From NCBI GenBank assembly GCA_002205965.3, contig NADL03000137.1:124001-188000 (forward strand): a stretch of 64,000 nt of DNA. The letters run 5' to 3'. Below the pieces are notes generated by a model. The model made no database searches and was not told the DNA's origin. It saw nothing but the letters and a program-made list of their open reading frames with translations. A program made the translations under genes and the position numbers. The stretch's first letter is position 1. Each line of letters opens with the position of its first letter. This document shows positions 21,820-31,907 of the stretch, piece after piece. The stretch comes from Kappaphycus alvarezii. Lineage: Eukaryota > Rhodophyta > Florideophyceae > Gigartinales > Solieriaceae.

Positions 21820-22660
21820 ATGGATCTGAACGCTGCTCGTATAAAGTTCACAGGGGGCAAGAATGAAGACGTTGAGGAGTTTCTCTATACATATGTCAAC
21901 GTTGTGATGCGTGAGAAGGGCGATGAAGAGAAGGCCGCAAGTATCTTCGCCTATCTTCATGGTAACGCAAAGCACAAATATAAGGCCAAGTTTATCAACG
22001 GGTGGTCTCTTAAAGGGAATGGGCGTAACTTCGGTGAGGTATGCGAGTGGCTTGTGAAAGAGTATGCTTAGGAGGTAGAACTAGATGAGATGATTCGTAC
22101 CGCCATAGAGGCCCGGCTCAACTTCGACGATTTGTTAAGCTCATTGGTGTACTTGTGTGATCTTTATGAAAAGGCCGGGTTCAACGCCCAAGCCAAGTAC
22201 GGAATGCTGCGTAAGGCGGCGATGGGGGATAAGCGGCTCTCCGATTTCCTCCTCATCAAGGGCCCTCACACTTTTGATGAACTGAAGGGTACCATAGTAG
22301 AATTTGTCAAAAATTCGGAGACGTTTCAGTCACTAAGTGAAATATCGAGGAAAACCCGTACATCTATGCCGATCATAAATTTTGAAAAGAATTATCAAAG
22401 GCCGTCTACTAGCACAACGGCATTGGAATCTGTCAGGAGCGATGTCAAAAACTTGAAAGAAAGGTTAGAAACCCGATCGATAATTGACTTGACATGATAA
22501 CAACGCAGTTGGAAGGCCTTACTCTTACCATTAAGAAGAACCAGTCTGGGGCCCCTAAGGCCGCAGAAGTCTATTCTTACTGCCACAAGCCTGGAAACTT
22601 TGCAAAATAGGTGTCCTGATAACCCACATAGAAACACTCGTTGTGGAAAGAGCGTCCAGG
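21820..22660 (+). pseudogene. gag: Gag of element C, broken
   Basis: The ATG at 21820 gives MDLNAARIKFTGG. Gag forms the particle and binds RNA. The region continues through EEFLYTYVNVV, FAYLHGNAKHKY and a TAG near 22069 to LLSSLVYLCDLY and the first zinc knuckle (Cys codons near 22575-22610, disrupted). Just after the knuckle near 22645 the sequence jumps to the pre-protease region, deleting the second knuckle. It is non-functional. Confidence 0.8.
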
Positions 22661-25060
22661 AGTGGAAAATACTCCGGTCAAGAAGACGAAAAAGAGTAAA
22701 AATTTTAAGAAAATCTCGAAGGACGTACTAGAATATGTGAAGAAGTACAATTTTGTAGCTGAACTTGCATCGGCCCCAACTGGAATAACGTTTGGTCAAT
22801 TTTTGAGGGGCGACGCAGAGGATGCGAGAAAATAACTCAAAAAAATTATCAGGTCTAATAAGACCGCTAAGGGTAAGAAATTGTTCCTTCAATTGGCCTC
22901 GACAGCACCACGAAGTCTTAAGCTGGTACCAGTCAAAGTATTGGGAATGAAAAACCAAGCTCTGTTCGCTTCGGGCGCTGTTCCAAACCTCATTTCAGAA
23001 AATTTGGTGACAGATCTAGGTCTCGAAACAACTCCAACTACTAGAAGAATAACTGTTTGCGGATGGAACCGTATCAAAATGCATGAGCAATGTTGACAAG
23101 GTTTCCGTGTTCTTTGGGGACTCCAAAGTTGATTTAGACTTTCTTGTCATGCCTGATCTCCCTTTCGATGCAATCATTGGCTGCCCTACCATGGAAAGAC
23201 TAGGGACATGCATTGACTTGGGCAACCAAATCGTTTCAGTTAATATTGACGGCAGAAACGTGAAGATGCCCCTGGATTTCGACAAAAGCACACATCCGGA
23301 AGATTTAAGAGAAACGGACAGTGAAGATTTCACTTCTAGCTATGACAGCGAAGATTCCGAACCAACTAACACTTTCGGAAGTGGAAAAGGGTACGCTGGG
23401 GATATGAACATGACATGGGACGATTATGATTCTGGGTTTGAAACAGATGACGACTGGAATTCTAGGGTAGGTTTGAACCTGAATGTGTTTCTTTTGCGAT
23501 AATATCGAATCAAAGGACGGCATTCAAGAAATTCGTGAAGAAGATTATCAAGATGTGAGCACGCCGGAAAGGTCCTTCAAAATTTGGAGGGTGAGGATCA
23601 AGAAAAAAGGGCGCCAAATGGCAGAAATTCAAGAAAAAGTACAGCACCTTCCCGCCCCCGCCTCAATGAAAATATCCGACATGTTAACATCTTCCGAAGT
23701 AATTGCATGGAGTTTCAGATTAAGACAAGCAAGTGTACCGGTCACTCACTCATTTGAACTTACCGTACTCAACCAATTTACCACAGGCCTAGACGTCAAC
23801 CGCCAAAATATGACCAATTTATCTCAGAGAATGTTACAAGTATGCTGGAAAATGATATTATTCGGACCAGTTTCATCCCCATGGTCATTTCCAGTTGTGG
23901 TCGCACCAAAGAAGGATGGAAAGCTGCGTTTTTGCGTCGATTACCGACAACTGAACCAGAGAATGATACCCGATCGATTTCCGATTCCAAATATGGAGGA
24001 ATACTCGAGGACTTGAAGGACGGGAGATACTTCACCTCAATTGACCTTTACACTGGCTATTGGCAGATTCCATTGGATGAAAAATGTAAGGAAAAAACAA
24101 CCTTTACCAGCAAAGCCGGTACATTCAGGTTCGAAGTGATGCCTTTTGGTCTCATGAATGCACCAGCTACATTCCAAAGAATGATGAACGAGGTTTTGAA
24201 AGGACTTCCATTTGCAAGAGTTTATATCGATGATGGTAATATTCTCAAAACTTGGATCAGCACATATCGCATGTCAAGACGGTGGAGAGGATATCTGATA
24301 CAGCCTGAAAATTAAGTTAAGCAAATGCTTCTTTGCGAAAACTTCTATCCAATTACTCGGTCATATCGTCGACCAAGAGGGAATTAGAGTGGATCCAGAG
24401 AAAACGAAAAAAATCAAGTTGGCACCAAGGCCCGCTTCAAAGACGGAGGTCCGAAGCTTCTTAGGACTGGCCTCATATTACAGAAGATTTATCAAAGATT
24501 TCGCCAAGACTGCAGCACCGTTACATGCCAGCACTACGAAGAACGGAAAATTTTACTGGAACAAGGAAATGGAAACTGCATTTCAGGAGCTTAAAGATAA
24601 GCTATGTGTCCCCCCAGTTCTCATGTACCCAGATTTCAAGAGACCATTGTTGTGGAGACAGATGCCTCAGAACGGTCTTTGGGTGCCGTTTTGTCCCAAA
24701 AAGATGAAAACGGAAGACTACACCCTGTTCAATTCGCAAGTCGCCACTCTGAATGATGCGGAAAAGAGATACTCAGTCTGCGAGAAAGAAGCGCTAGCTG
24801 TCGTCTTCGCGCTGAAAAAGTTTCGCGTATACCTTTTATCACTCGAGAAATTTGTCTTGATAACTGATCACCAGGCACTTAAGACAGCATTCCAAAAGAA
24901 GGATGTACATCACCGCTTGGCCCGATGGCTCGACATTTTCGCAGAATATCGGTTTGAAATTGTGTATAGACCCGGACGCAATAATCAGCCTGCCGATTAC
25001 CTATCCCGCTTGAGGGACGCACTGATTCCAAATGAAAAAGCTTCGAGGACATCGTCGGAG
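22661..25060 (+). pseudogene. pol: protease-RT-RNase H of element C, broken
   Basis: The protease active site is altered: LFASGAVPNLIS near 22965 has Ala where the catalytic Asp of DSG should be. RT motifs are FCVDYRQLNQ near 23930, IDLYTGYWQIPL near 24040 and [13 protein letters not shown] near 24140. The YIDD box at 24223-24234 is followed by a small deletion (GN instead of VV). RNase H (KEALAVVFALKKF, ITDHQALKTAF) is readable but its TDASERS region is frameshifted near 24650. All are Ty3/gypsy type. Confidence 0.85.
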
Positions 25061-25908
25061 TGCCGAGTGCAGTGCCGAACGATAACGAGTACGAAGCTAA
25101 TATTCACGGACTAATTAAATTCTTGATGGACTAAAAATGAGAAAGGTTGATCTTGAACACAGAAATTGGGTACGCAGGAATCAAAAGGCTTTTACATTGT
25201 GGAATGGGAAACTCTTCCGACACACTAAAGCCGGTCCTCGACTAGTGGCCCCTTTGAAAGAAAGAATGAAGATCTTGAGGACTTTCCATGATGAGTTAGG
25301 GCATTGGGATCTCGAAACAACCAAAAATTCTTACTGAGAGATTCTGGTGGCCCGGTATCCATAAGGACGTCTATAATTTCGTGAAAAGCTGCGAAAACTG
25401 TCAAAAATTCACTCCGATACGAAAGTATAAGACAACTCTAAGCTTTCCAGTTTCCGGTCTTTTTGAAACTTTCTCAATCAACTTTGCTGGCCCATTCAAG
25501 GAAACTTCTTCGTGAAACAAATATCTCCTTATAGGGCTGGAACATCTTACTGGATGTCCAATAGCAGTTGCAGTTGAGGAGGCCAATCCTGAAGTGGTCC
25601 TGAGATTCATTGAAAAATTGAAATAATTGAACCGTTTGATCTAACAAAAAGGATCATTTCAGATAACGCTCTCTGTTTTACTGCAACGTTACTGCTTGGT
25701 TTTTTGGTAGTCAGAGAGATTCAATTGAAAAGGTTCTCGATTACGCCCATATGTCAAACGGGGAAGAAGAAAAGATGGTCGGAACCATCAAATGCGCACC
25801 TGCTTTTTGGAATACTTCAGAGGTAATCAGCTGCATCCATATCCGTTTGAAAGGCCTTATGTTAAATCAATAAGGCAAAGTACATTAATGGAAACAAAAG
25901 AAGAATAA
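25061..25908 (+). pseudogene. pol: truncated integrase joined to extension remnant (element C)
   Basis: The HHCC module is readable (FHDELGHWD near 25285, NCQKF near 25395). Of the core, the first Asp is lost (FSINFAGPF), ISDNALCF remains near 25660, and NGEEEKMVGT replaces NGKAERMVGT. At about 25790 the sequence jumps straight into the last about 40 codons of the type 2 extension (NQLHPYPFERPY), deleting the integrase C-terminus and most of the tandem domains. The stop precedes ACGAGTCGGG and the purine tract. Confidence 0.8.
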
Positions 25909-25944
25909 TGACGAGTCGGGACGTTCGTCTCGAGCGAGGGGGCG

Positions 25945-26522
25945 TGATATGAGGTAACTTCTAGATATTATTTGGCATACTGCGCTGGATGAGCTGGAAT
26001 GCTGCGCTGGCTGCGCTATCACTGTATTTACATTTTTATTTTCAATTATTTTTTAGAGGGATGCTTTGCACCGTACTGTAGCGTTGCAGATACGTATGGC
26101 ACATAGGAACTGTATAGGTGCTACAAATTTTGAGGGATGAAAACTCTATATAAGGGGCTGTTTGCATGAAATGGTAGGAGTACTTGTGAGTCAGCATACC
26201 CGAGCGGAGGGCTCACCAAACTAAGTCGCACACAACACAGAGTGTAAAGCAAGTTGTCAGACAACTTCAAGCCACGTCCTGAGTAGTAGGAAGTTGCGAG
26301 TCAACTTCAGATCCAAGAAACCTTTTTCCTACGCTGCTCACAGAGCATCAGAGGTAGACCCTGCCCCTTTCATACTTGCTTGTAGCCCTCTCAACTCTCT
26401 TCCATATACAATCCTTTTTGTTCGTTCAACAATACCACGGTAGCACTTTTGTCGCTTGCAACACCTCCTTCTTGGGTTAGTTGGGTCTGATTATCTCTTC
26501 TCCCGACGATTTACTCCTATAA
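25945..26522 (+). repeat. short LTR (3' LTR of C), U3 type 3
   Basis: This 578-bp LTR begins TGATATGAGGTAAC and ends TACTCCTATAA, where intact ends read CCCCTATCA. It has a TATA box (TATATAAG at 26147-26154) in its distinct U3, followed by AAGTTG-TCAGA-CAACTT and the common R/U5. Its partner is the 5' LTR of A. The right flank AACAC (26523-26527) is the target duplication. Confidence 0.9.
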
Positions 26523-26551
26523 AACACGTCTACCATAAACCGGGGGGATAG

Positions 26552-26599
26552 ATCGGACTTATCCTCCAAGAGTAAAACACCCAAACCTTTCTCCTGGGA
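26552..26599 (+). mobile_element. 48-bp N1 footprint
   Basis: The insert reads ATCGGACTTATCC... through AAACCTTTCTCC and is flanked by GATAG (26547-26551 and 26600-26604). The paralogous DNA at 42290-42306 reads straight through (CCGGGGGATAGCCG) without it. This makes it a clean short insertion with an empty-site control. Confidence 0.75.
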
Positions 26600-26689
26600 G
26601 ATAGCCGAGCCGCTTCTTTCAAATATTAAAGACCCAAATCGTTTTCAACGTTGCCTGTGAAACCAATTACTACCAAGAGGCCATTACTG

Positions 26690-27075
26690 GGAATTGGACT
26701 CACCTAGGCGAAGTCAATCGCAGCTGCAGCCTTCCTTGCCTCCAGCGCAGCGTCCAGCAGGCTGTGCACAGCCCTGCTTCCAACGATAATTGCGCATCTT
26801 GCAACGTACCGAGACACCGTGGAGGGGCACCAGATTTGGTCCCTCTCTTGCTCCCAATCCAGGATTCTCCCCTTCAGTGCCCTCTGCTCAAACAAAACAC
26901 CATCGCAGAAGACACTTTCGGACGCCATCCACGAGTGGGTGCAGGAAGAGATAGATGTTGGCAACAACAGACGGCAGGCCTTCCGTGCCTCTATGGGGCT
27001 CCCCGACGCGAAAGATTGGGTTTACTGTACCCCATCTCTTCTCGGATCCAAACAAGGTCTGTCCAGAATTGCTGA
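26690..27075 (+). pseudogene. N1 copy e, downstream part
   Basis: The translation shows AKSIAAAAFLASSAASS near 26703, matching AKNIAAA.FLASSSSSS of copies a and c. It continues through CSNKTPSQKTLSDAIHEW, RRQAFRASMGLPDAKDWVYC near 26965-27025, and then diverges. This is the linker after the RT thumb. In other copies it directly follows the segment that here lies at 15613-17125 on the opposite strand. A TAG near 26704 and sequence loss after 27040 make it dead. Confidence 0.75.
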
Positions 27076-27247
27076 GTACATCGCTCTACGGAAAGGCAGT
27101 AGCCCTGCCTTCGAGCGCGATCGCTTGTTCATGATTATCAGCTCGCTCATACAACAACGAACTTCTGTCGCGATCAACCGACGACGACTCAACCGCTCCT
27201 GGCTCGGATAGATTTTTACCCCTTTGAGGGCCGCTAGGCCCCCCCTT
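27076..27247. other. unassigned spacer between N1 copies
   Basis: No feature is recognised in this short stretch. It ends CCCTTTCCTGCTT just before the N1 copy a 3' terminus and should hold that copy's target duplication. A possible partner (CTGCTT near 38119) is too short to trust. Confidence 0.3.
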
Positions 27248-27579
27248 TCCTGCTTGGGAAAGGTTTGGGTGTGTTACTCTTGGAAGATATACCCGGTCTA
27301 TCCCCATGGTTTTCAAGACAACCGCAATCAACTCAAAAAGGGTATAACGACACAGTAATGGGGAAAGAACTACGCTCCCTAAAATGCTACCTTCAGCCAT
27401 CAAGCAGGCCGCATTGGACATGACGGCTGCTGCAGCGTGCCTTTGCATCAAAACCCCCCGACCCTTTCCGTACGTCTCCAGTGCCCTTACGGCCACGTTC
27501 CTTGCCACGTCATTTAGCACTGCACATGCATCCGGGTGCCACCCTCCAAGAGTGGAGATTGGCACAGGCACGAGCCTAC
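27248..27579 (-). pseudogene. N1 copy a, 3' end (C-terminus and 3' UTR)
   Basis: On the minus strand it reads PVPISTLGGWHPDACAVL, ARNVAVRALETYGK, QRHAAAAVMSNAACLMA and a stop. A 3' UTR of about 130 bp follows and ends ACACACCCAAACCTTTCCC at 27248. The protein continues from 35062 onward; element B separates the two parts. The 3' terminus is the same one seen in all the N1 footprints. Confidence 0.8.
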
Positions 27580-28289
27580 TGATGTGCGCAAATTCGCACA
27601 CGAAAAAATCTAGATGAGGACCAAAATTGTGTACAGTATTTGGAACTGGGAAGATATTTTTACAGTTCTTGAATTTGCAAGATACTTTTAATTTGGGTGA
27701 GTGTGGCAAATTCATCGGTTGATTTTTTATTTTAGGACACACTGTCATAGTGGATGTCAGTACAGTTCTAGGTTGTGGGTGATACTACGAGTGACTCTGA
27801 AAGGTCTATATAATGGCCACATCAATTCCCACCCCTGGCCGATGGGTGGCTTGCATGGGTATGGCACCTAGATATTTACCTTGAGGAAATATCTTCTAAT
27901 GGTCTCTCTGGTTCACACGATTCCCGTGAATGCTTTTATGGTTATTAGTATGTTTGTTGAGACTTTAGGTAGCCAAAAGTCTATATAAGCCGAGTAAACT
28001 GCTTCCTTAGTGGAGGTCAAGCAAGTTGGCAGACAACTTCAGGTCAAGCTCCGAGTAGTAGGAAGTTGAGAGTCAACTTCAGACCCAAGAAAACTTTTTC
28101 CTAAGCTGGTCGCAGAGCATCAGTGGTAGACCTGCCCCTTTTATACTTGCTTGTAGCCCTCTCAACTCTCTTCATATACACTCCTTTTGTTCGTTCAACT
28201 ATACCACGGTAGCACTTTTGTCGCTCGCAACACCTCCTTCTGGGTAATTGGTTCTGAGTATCTCTTCTCCCGACGATTTACCCCTATCA
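27580..28289 (+). repeat. 5' LTR of element B (standard U3)
   Basis: The termini TGAT...ATCA form a short inverted repeat. Close to the start is a perfect hairpin, TGTGCG-CAAATT-CGCACA. There are two TATA-like boxes (27807-27814 and 27982-27989) about 175 bp apart. The first lies where the long LTR has the promoter of its U3 gene and may be a relic of it. Confidence 0.9.
27982..28080 (+). promoter_or_regulatory. core promoter and twin R-region hairpins
   Basis: TATATAAG at 27982-27989 is followed about 35 bp later by two hairpins: AAGTTG-GCAGA-CAACTT (28023-28039) and GAAGTTGA-GAG-TCAACTTC (28062-28080). Both arms persist in the standard, long and short LTRs while loops vary. The transcript should start between the TATA box and the hairpins, so they would lie near the RNA 5' end. 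A role in packaging, dimer formation or translation is inference. Confidence 0.6.
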
Positions 28290-28291
28290 TT

Positions 28292-28305
28292 TGGTACTCT
28301 TGTGG
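28292..28305 (+). promoter_or_regulatory. primer binding site of element B
   Basis: TGGTACTCTTGTGG starts two bases after the 5' LTR. It would be primed by a tRNA ending CCACAAGAGTACCA. The acceptor identity is not known to me. Confidence 0.7.
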
Positions 28306-28374
28306 AGGGGGTTGCACCCGAGGTATTTCGAGTTGAGCAGTAGGGAACACTTCGGGGATTTCTTTTCTGTAATC

Positions 28375-29300
28375 ATGGATCTCAACGCTGCTCGTATAAC
28401 GTTCACAGGGGGCAAGAATGAAGACGTTGAGGAGTTTCTTATACATATGTCAACGTTGTGATGCGAGAAGGGCGATGAAGAGAAGGCCGCAAGTATCTTC
28501 GCCTATCTTCATGGTGACGCAAAGCACAAATATAAGTCCAAGTTTATCGACGGGTGGTCTCTTAACGGGAATGGGCGTAACTTCGGTGAGGTATGTGAGT
28601 GGCTTGTGAAAGAGTATGCTAAGGAGGTAGAACCAGATGAGATGATTCGTACCGCCATAGAGGCCCGGCTCAACTTCGACGATTTGTTAAGCTCATTGGT
28701 GTACTTGTGTGATCTTTATGAAAAGGCTGGGTTCAACGCCCAAGCCAAGTACGGAATGCTGCGTAAGGCGGCTATGGGGGATAAGCGGCTCTCCGATTTC
28801 CTCCTCATCAAGGGCCCTCACACTTTTGATGAACTGAAGGGTACCATAGTAGAATTTGTCAAAAATTCGGAGACGTTTCAGTCACTGAGTGAGGTACCGA
28901 GGGAAACCCGCACATCGATGTCTATCGTACATCCTGAAAAGAATTATCAAAGGCCGGCTACTAGTGCAGCGGCATTAGAATCTGTCAGGAGCGATGTCAA
29001 AAACTTGGAAGAAAGGTTGGAAACCCGATTCGATAATCGACTTGACATGATAACCTCGCAGTTGGAAAGCCTTACTCTTACCATTAAGAAGAACCAGTCT
29101 GGGGCCCCTAAGGCCGCAGAAGTCTGTTCTTACTGTCACAAGCCTGGACACTTTGCAAACAGGTGTCCTGATAATCCACATAGAAACACTCGTTGTGAAA
29201 GTGCGGTCGATATGGGCATCATGAAAGTAACTGCTGGTCTAAAGACAACAGAAGAGCAAATTTATCGGAAGCAAGGAGTGAGTCAGGACCAGAGGTGAAA
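28375..29300 (+). pseudogene. gag: Gag of element B, frameshifted
   Basis: The ATG at 28375 lies 85 bp after the LTR. Gag builds the particle and binds genomic RNA. The capsid-like part (FAYLHGDAKHKYK, WLVKEYAKEVEPDEMI, LLSSLVYLCDLYEKAG) runs to about 28900, followed by a coiled-coil-like segment (LEERLETRFDNRLDMI). The CCHC knuckle CSYCHKPGHFANRC lies at about 29124-29165. A second knuckle (CGKCGRYGHHESNC in array unit 2) is destroyed here by a 1-base loss near 29200. A missing base near 28437 breaks the N-terminus. Confidence 0.85.
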
Positions 29301-30563
29301 ATCTTACAAAATAGAAGGGATCAAAGGTTGACGGATGCCGGTAACGTATCCATCGCTGAAGAGATTAGTCAAGTCAATGTGACAAAAAGGGATGGGGAAG
29401 GGAACATTTTATCGAAGAAACCTAGGCTAGATTATGGAATGCTGGAGCATATCCCAGCACCTGTACCTCCTCGAACCAAGAGGTCTGATCAAGTTGTTCC
29501 AGGAGTGGGAGTCACTCCGGCCAAGAAGACGAAAAAGAGTAAGAAAGTTAAGAGTATCTCTAAGGACGTACTAGAGTATGTGAAGAGGTACAATTTGGTG
29601 GCTGAGCTTGCATCGGCCCCAACTGGGATAACGTTTGGTCAACTTTTGAGGGGCGACGCAGAGGATGCGAGAAAAGAACTCAAAAAAATTATCAGGTCTA
29701 ATAAGTCCGCTAAGGGTAAGAAACTGTTTCTTCAATCGGCCTCGACAGCACCAAGACGTCTTAAGCTGGTACCAGTCAAAGTATTGGGTATGAAAACCCA
29801 AGCTCTCTTCGATTCGGGTGCTGTTCCAAACCTCATTTCAGAAACTTTGGTGACAGATCTAGGTCTCGAATTACTCCAACGACTCGAAAAATAACTGTAG
29901 CGGATGGAACCGTCTCAAAATGCATGGGCACTGTTGACAAGGTTTCCGTGTTCTTTGGGGACTCTAAAGTTGATGTAGACTTTCTTGTCATGCCGGATCT
30001 CCCTTTCGATGCAATCATTGGCTGCCCACCATGGAAAGACTAGGACATGCATTGACTTGGGCAACCAAATGGTTTCAGTTAATATTGACGGCAGAACCGT
30101 GAAGATGCCCCTGGATTTCGACAAAAGCACGCATCCTGAAGATTTAAAAGAAACGGACAGTGAAGATTTCACTTCTAGCTATGACAGCGAAGATTCGGAA
30201 CCAACTAACACTTTCGGAAGTGGAAAAGGGTACCCTTGGGGGGGTAATGAACATGGCATGGGACGATTATGATTCTGGGTTTGAAACAGATGACGACTGG
30301 AATTCTAGGATAAGTTTGAAACCCGAATGTGTTTCTTTTTGCGATGATATCGAATCAAAGGACAGAATTCGGAGCATGAAAGAAGATTACCTTTGCAAAG
30401 AAAATAAGAATACGTCGAATTCCATATATGAAGATGTGAGCACGACGGAAGAGGTCCTTCAAAATATTGAGGTTGAGGATCAAGAAGAAAAAGGGCGCCA
30501 AATGGCAGAAATCCAAGGAAAAGTGCAGCACCTTCCCGCCCCGCCTCACTGAAAATATCCGAC
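29301..30563 (+). pseudogene. pol: pre-protease linker and aspartic protease of element B
   Basis: A basic linker (PAKKTKKSKK, VLEYVKRYNLVAELASAP) leads into the protease, whose catalytic LFDSGAVPNLIS lies near 29805-29840 and whose second landmark PFDAIIG lies near 30005. A 2-3 base loss near 29870 shifts the frame. An acidic spacer follows (TDSEDFTSSYDSEDSEPTN, WDDYDSGFETDDDWN) before RT. In array unit 3, Gag reads into the linker without a shift, so the original was one Gag-Pol frame. Confidence 0.8.
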
Positions 30564-31907
30564 ATGTTAACATCTTCCGAAGTAATTGCATGGAGCGTTT
30601 CAGATTTAAGACAAGCAAGTGTACCGGTTACTCACTCGTTCGAACTTACCGACACTCAACCGATTTACCACAAGCCTAGACGTCAACCGCCAAAATATGA
30701 CCAATTTATCTCAGAAAATGTTACAAGTATGCTGAAAAATGATATTATTCGACCAGTTTCATCCCCATGGTCGTTTCCAGTTGTGGTCGCACCAAAGAAG
30801 GATGGAAAGCTGCGTTTTTGCGTCGATTACCGACAACTGAACCAGAGAATGATACCCGATCGATTTCCGATTCCGAACATGGAGGAGATCCTCGAGGACC
30901 TGAAGGACGGGAGATATTTCACCTCAATTGACCTTTACACTGGCTATTGGCAGATTCCATTGGATGAAAAATGTAAGGAAAAAACAACCTTTACCAGCAA
31001 AGCCGGTACGTTCAGGTTCGAAGTGATGCCTTTTGGTCTCATGAATGCACCAGCTACATTCCAAAGAATGATGAACGAGGTTTTGAAAGGACTTCCATTC
31101 GCAAGAGTCTATATCGATGATGTCGTCATATTCTCAGAAACATTGGATCAGCACATCTCGCACGTCAAGACAGTTGTGGAGAGGATATCGGAGTATAGCT
31201 TGAAAATTAAGTTGAGCAAATGCTTCTTTGCGAAAACTTCTATCCAATTACTCGGTCATATCGTCGACCAAGAGGGAATTAGAGTGGATCCAGAGAAAAC
31301 GAAAAAAATAAAGTTGGCACCAAGGCCCGCTTCAAAGACGGAGGTCCGAAGCTTCTTAGGACTGGCCTCATATTACAGAAGATTTATCAAAGATTTCGCC
31401 AAGACTGCAGCACCGTTACATGCCAGCACTACGAAGAACGGAAAATTTTACTGGAACAAGGAAATGGAAACTGCATTTCAGGAGCTTAAAGATAAGCTAT
31501 GTGTCCCCCCAGTTCTCATGTACCCAGATTTCAAGAGACCATTCGTTGTGGAGACAGATGCCTCAGAACGGTCTTTGGGTGCCGTTTTGTCCCAAAAAGA
31601 TGAAAACGGAAGACTACACCCTGTTCAATTCGCAAGCCGAACTCTGAATGATGCGGAAAAGAGATACTCAGTCTGCGAGAAAGAAGCGCTAGCTGTCGTC
31701 TTCGCGCTGAAAAAGTTTCGCGTATACCTTTTATCACTCGAGAAATTTGTCTTGATAACTGATCACCAGGCACTTAAACAGCATTCCAAAAGAAGGATGT
31801 ACATCACCGCTTGGCCCGATGGCTCGACATTTTCGCAGAATATCGGTTTGAAATTGTGTATAGACCCGGACGCAATAATCAGCCTGCCGATTACCTATCC
31901 CGCTTGA
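30564..31907 (+). CDS. pol: reverse transcriptase-RNase H of element B
   Basis: A long open frame. Motifs in order: [78 protein letters not shown] (31110-31121 for YIDD), LKLSKC/LGHIV, LGLASYYRRFIKDF, and the RNase H motifs ETDASERSLGAVLSQ, EKEALAVVFALKKF and ITDHQAL. It copies element RNA to DNA and degrades the RNA strand. A single missing base near 31790 (CTTAAACAGC for CTTAAGACAGC) moves the last 40 codons out of frame; the normal continuation is in the next frame. Best RT in the window. Confidence 0.9.
   Translation: MLTSSEVIAWSVSDLRQASVPVTHSFELTDTQPIYHKPRRQPPKYDQFISENVTSMLKNDIIRPVSSPWSFPVVVAPKKDGKLRFCVDYRQLNQRMIPDRFPIPNMEEILEDLKDGRYFTSIDLYTGYWQIPLDEKCKEKTTFTSKAGTFRFEVMPFGLMNAPATFQRMMNEVLKGLPFARVYIDDVVIFSETLDQHISHVKTVVERISEYSLKIKLSKCFFAKTSIQLLGHIVDQEGIRVDPEKTKKIKLAPRPASKTEVRSFLGLASYYRRFIKDFAKTAAPLHASTTKNGKFYWNKEMETAFQELKDKLCVPPVLMYPDFKRPFVVETDASERSLGAVLSQKDENGRLHPVQFASRTLNDAEKRYSVCEKEALAVVFALKKFRVYLLSLEKFVLITDHQALKQHSKRRMYITAWPDGSTFSQNIGLKLCIDPDAIISLPITYPA

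Larger units (their letters stand above)
20304..26522 (+). mobile_element. Ty3/gypsy-type LTR element C (recombinant, mismatched LTRs)
   Basis: The order is long 5' LTR, primer site, Gag, protease, RT, RNase H, integrase (C-terminally deleted), a remnant of the type 2 extension, purine tract, short 3' LTR. The left flank is CAGTT (20299-20303) and the right flank AACAC (26523-26527). They differ from each other but are the reverse complements of the left flank and right flank of element A. The coding regions carry many indels and two large deletions. Confidence 0.9.

Noticed and set aside
28289..28330. tRNA gene around the primer site
   Set aside because: Only a 14-base match to a hypothetical tRNA 3' end; no cloverleaf can be drawn.
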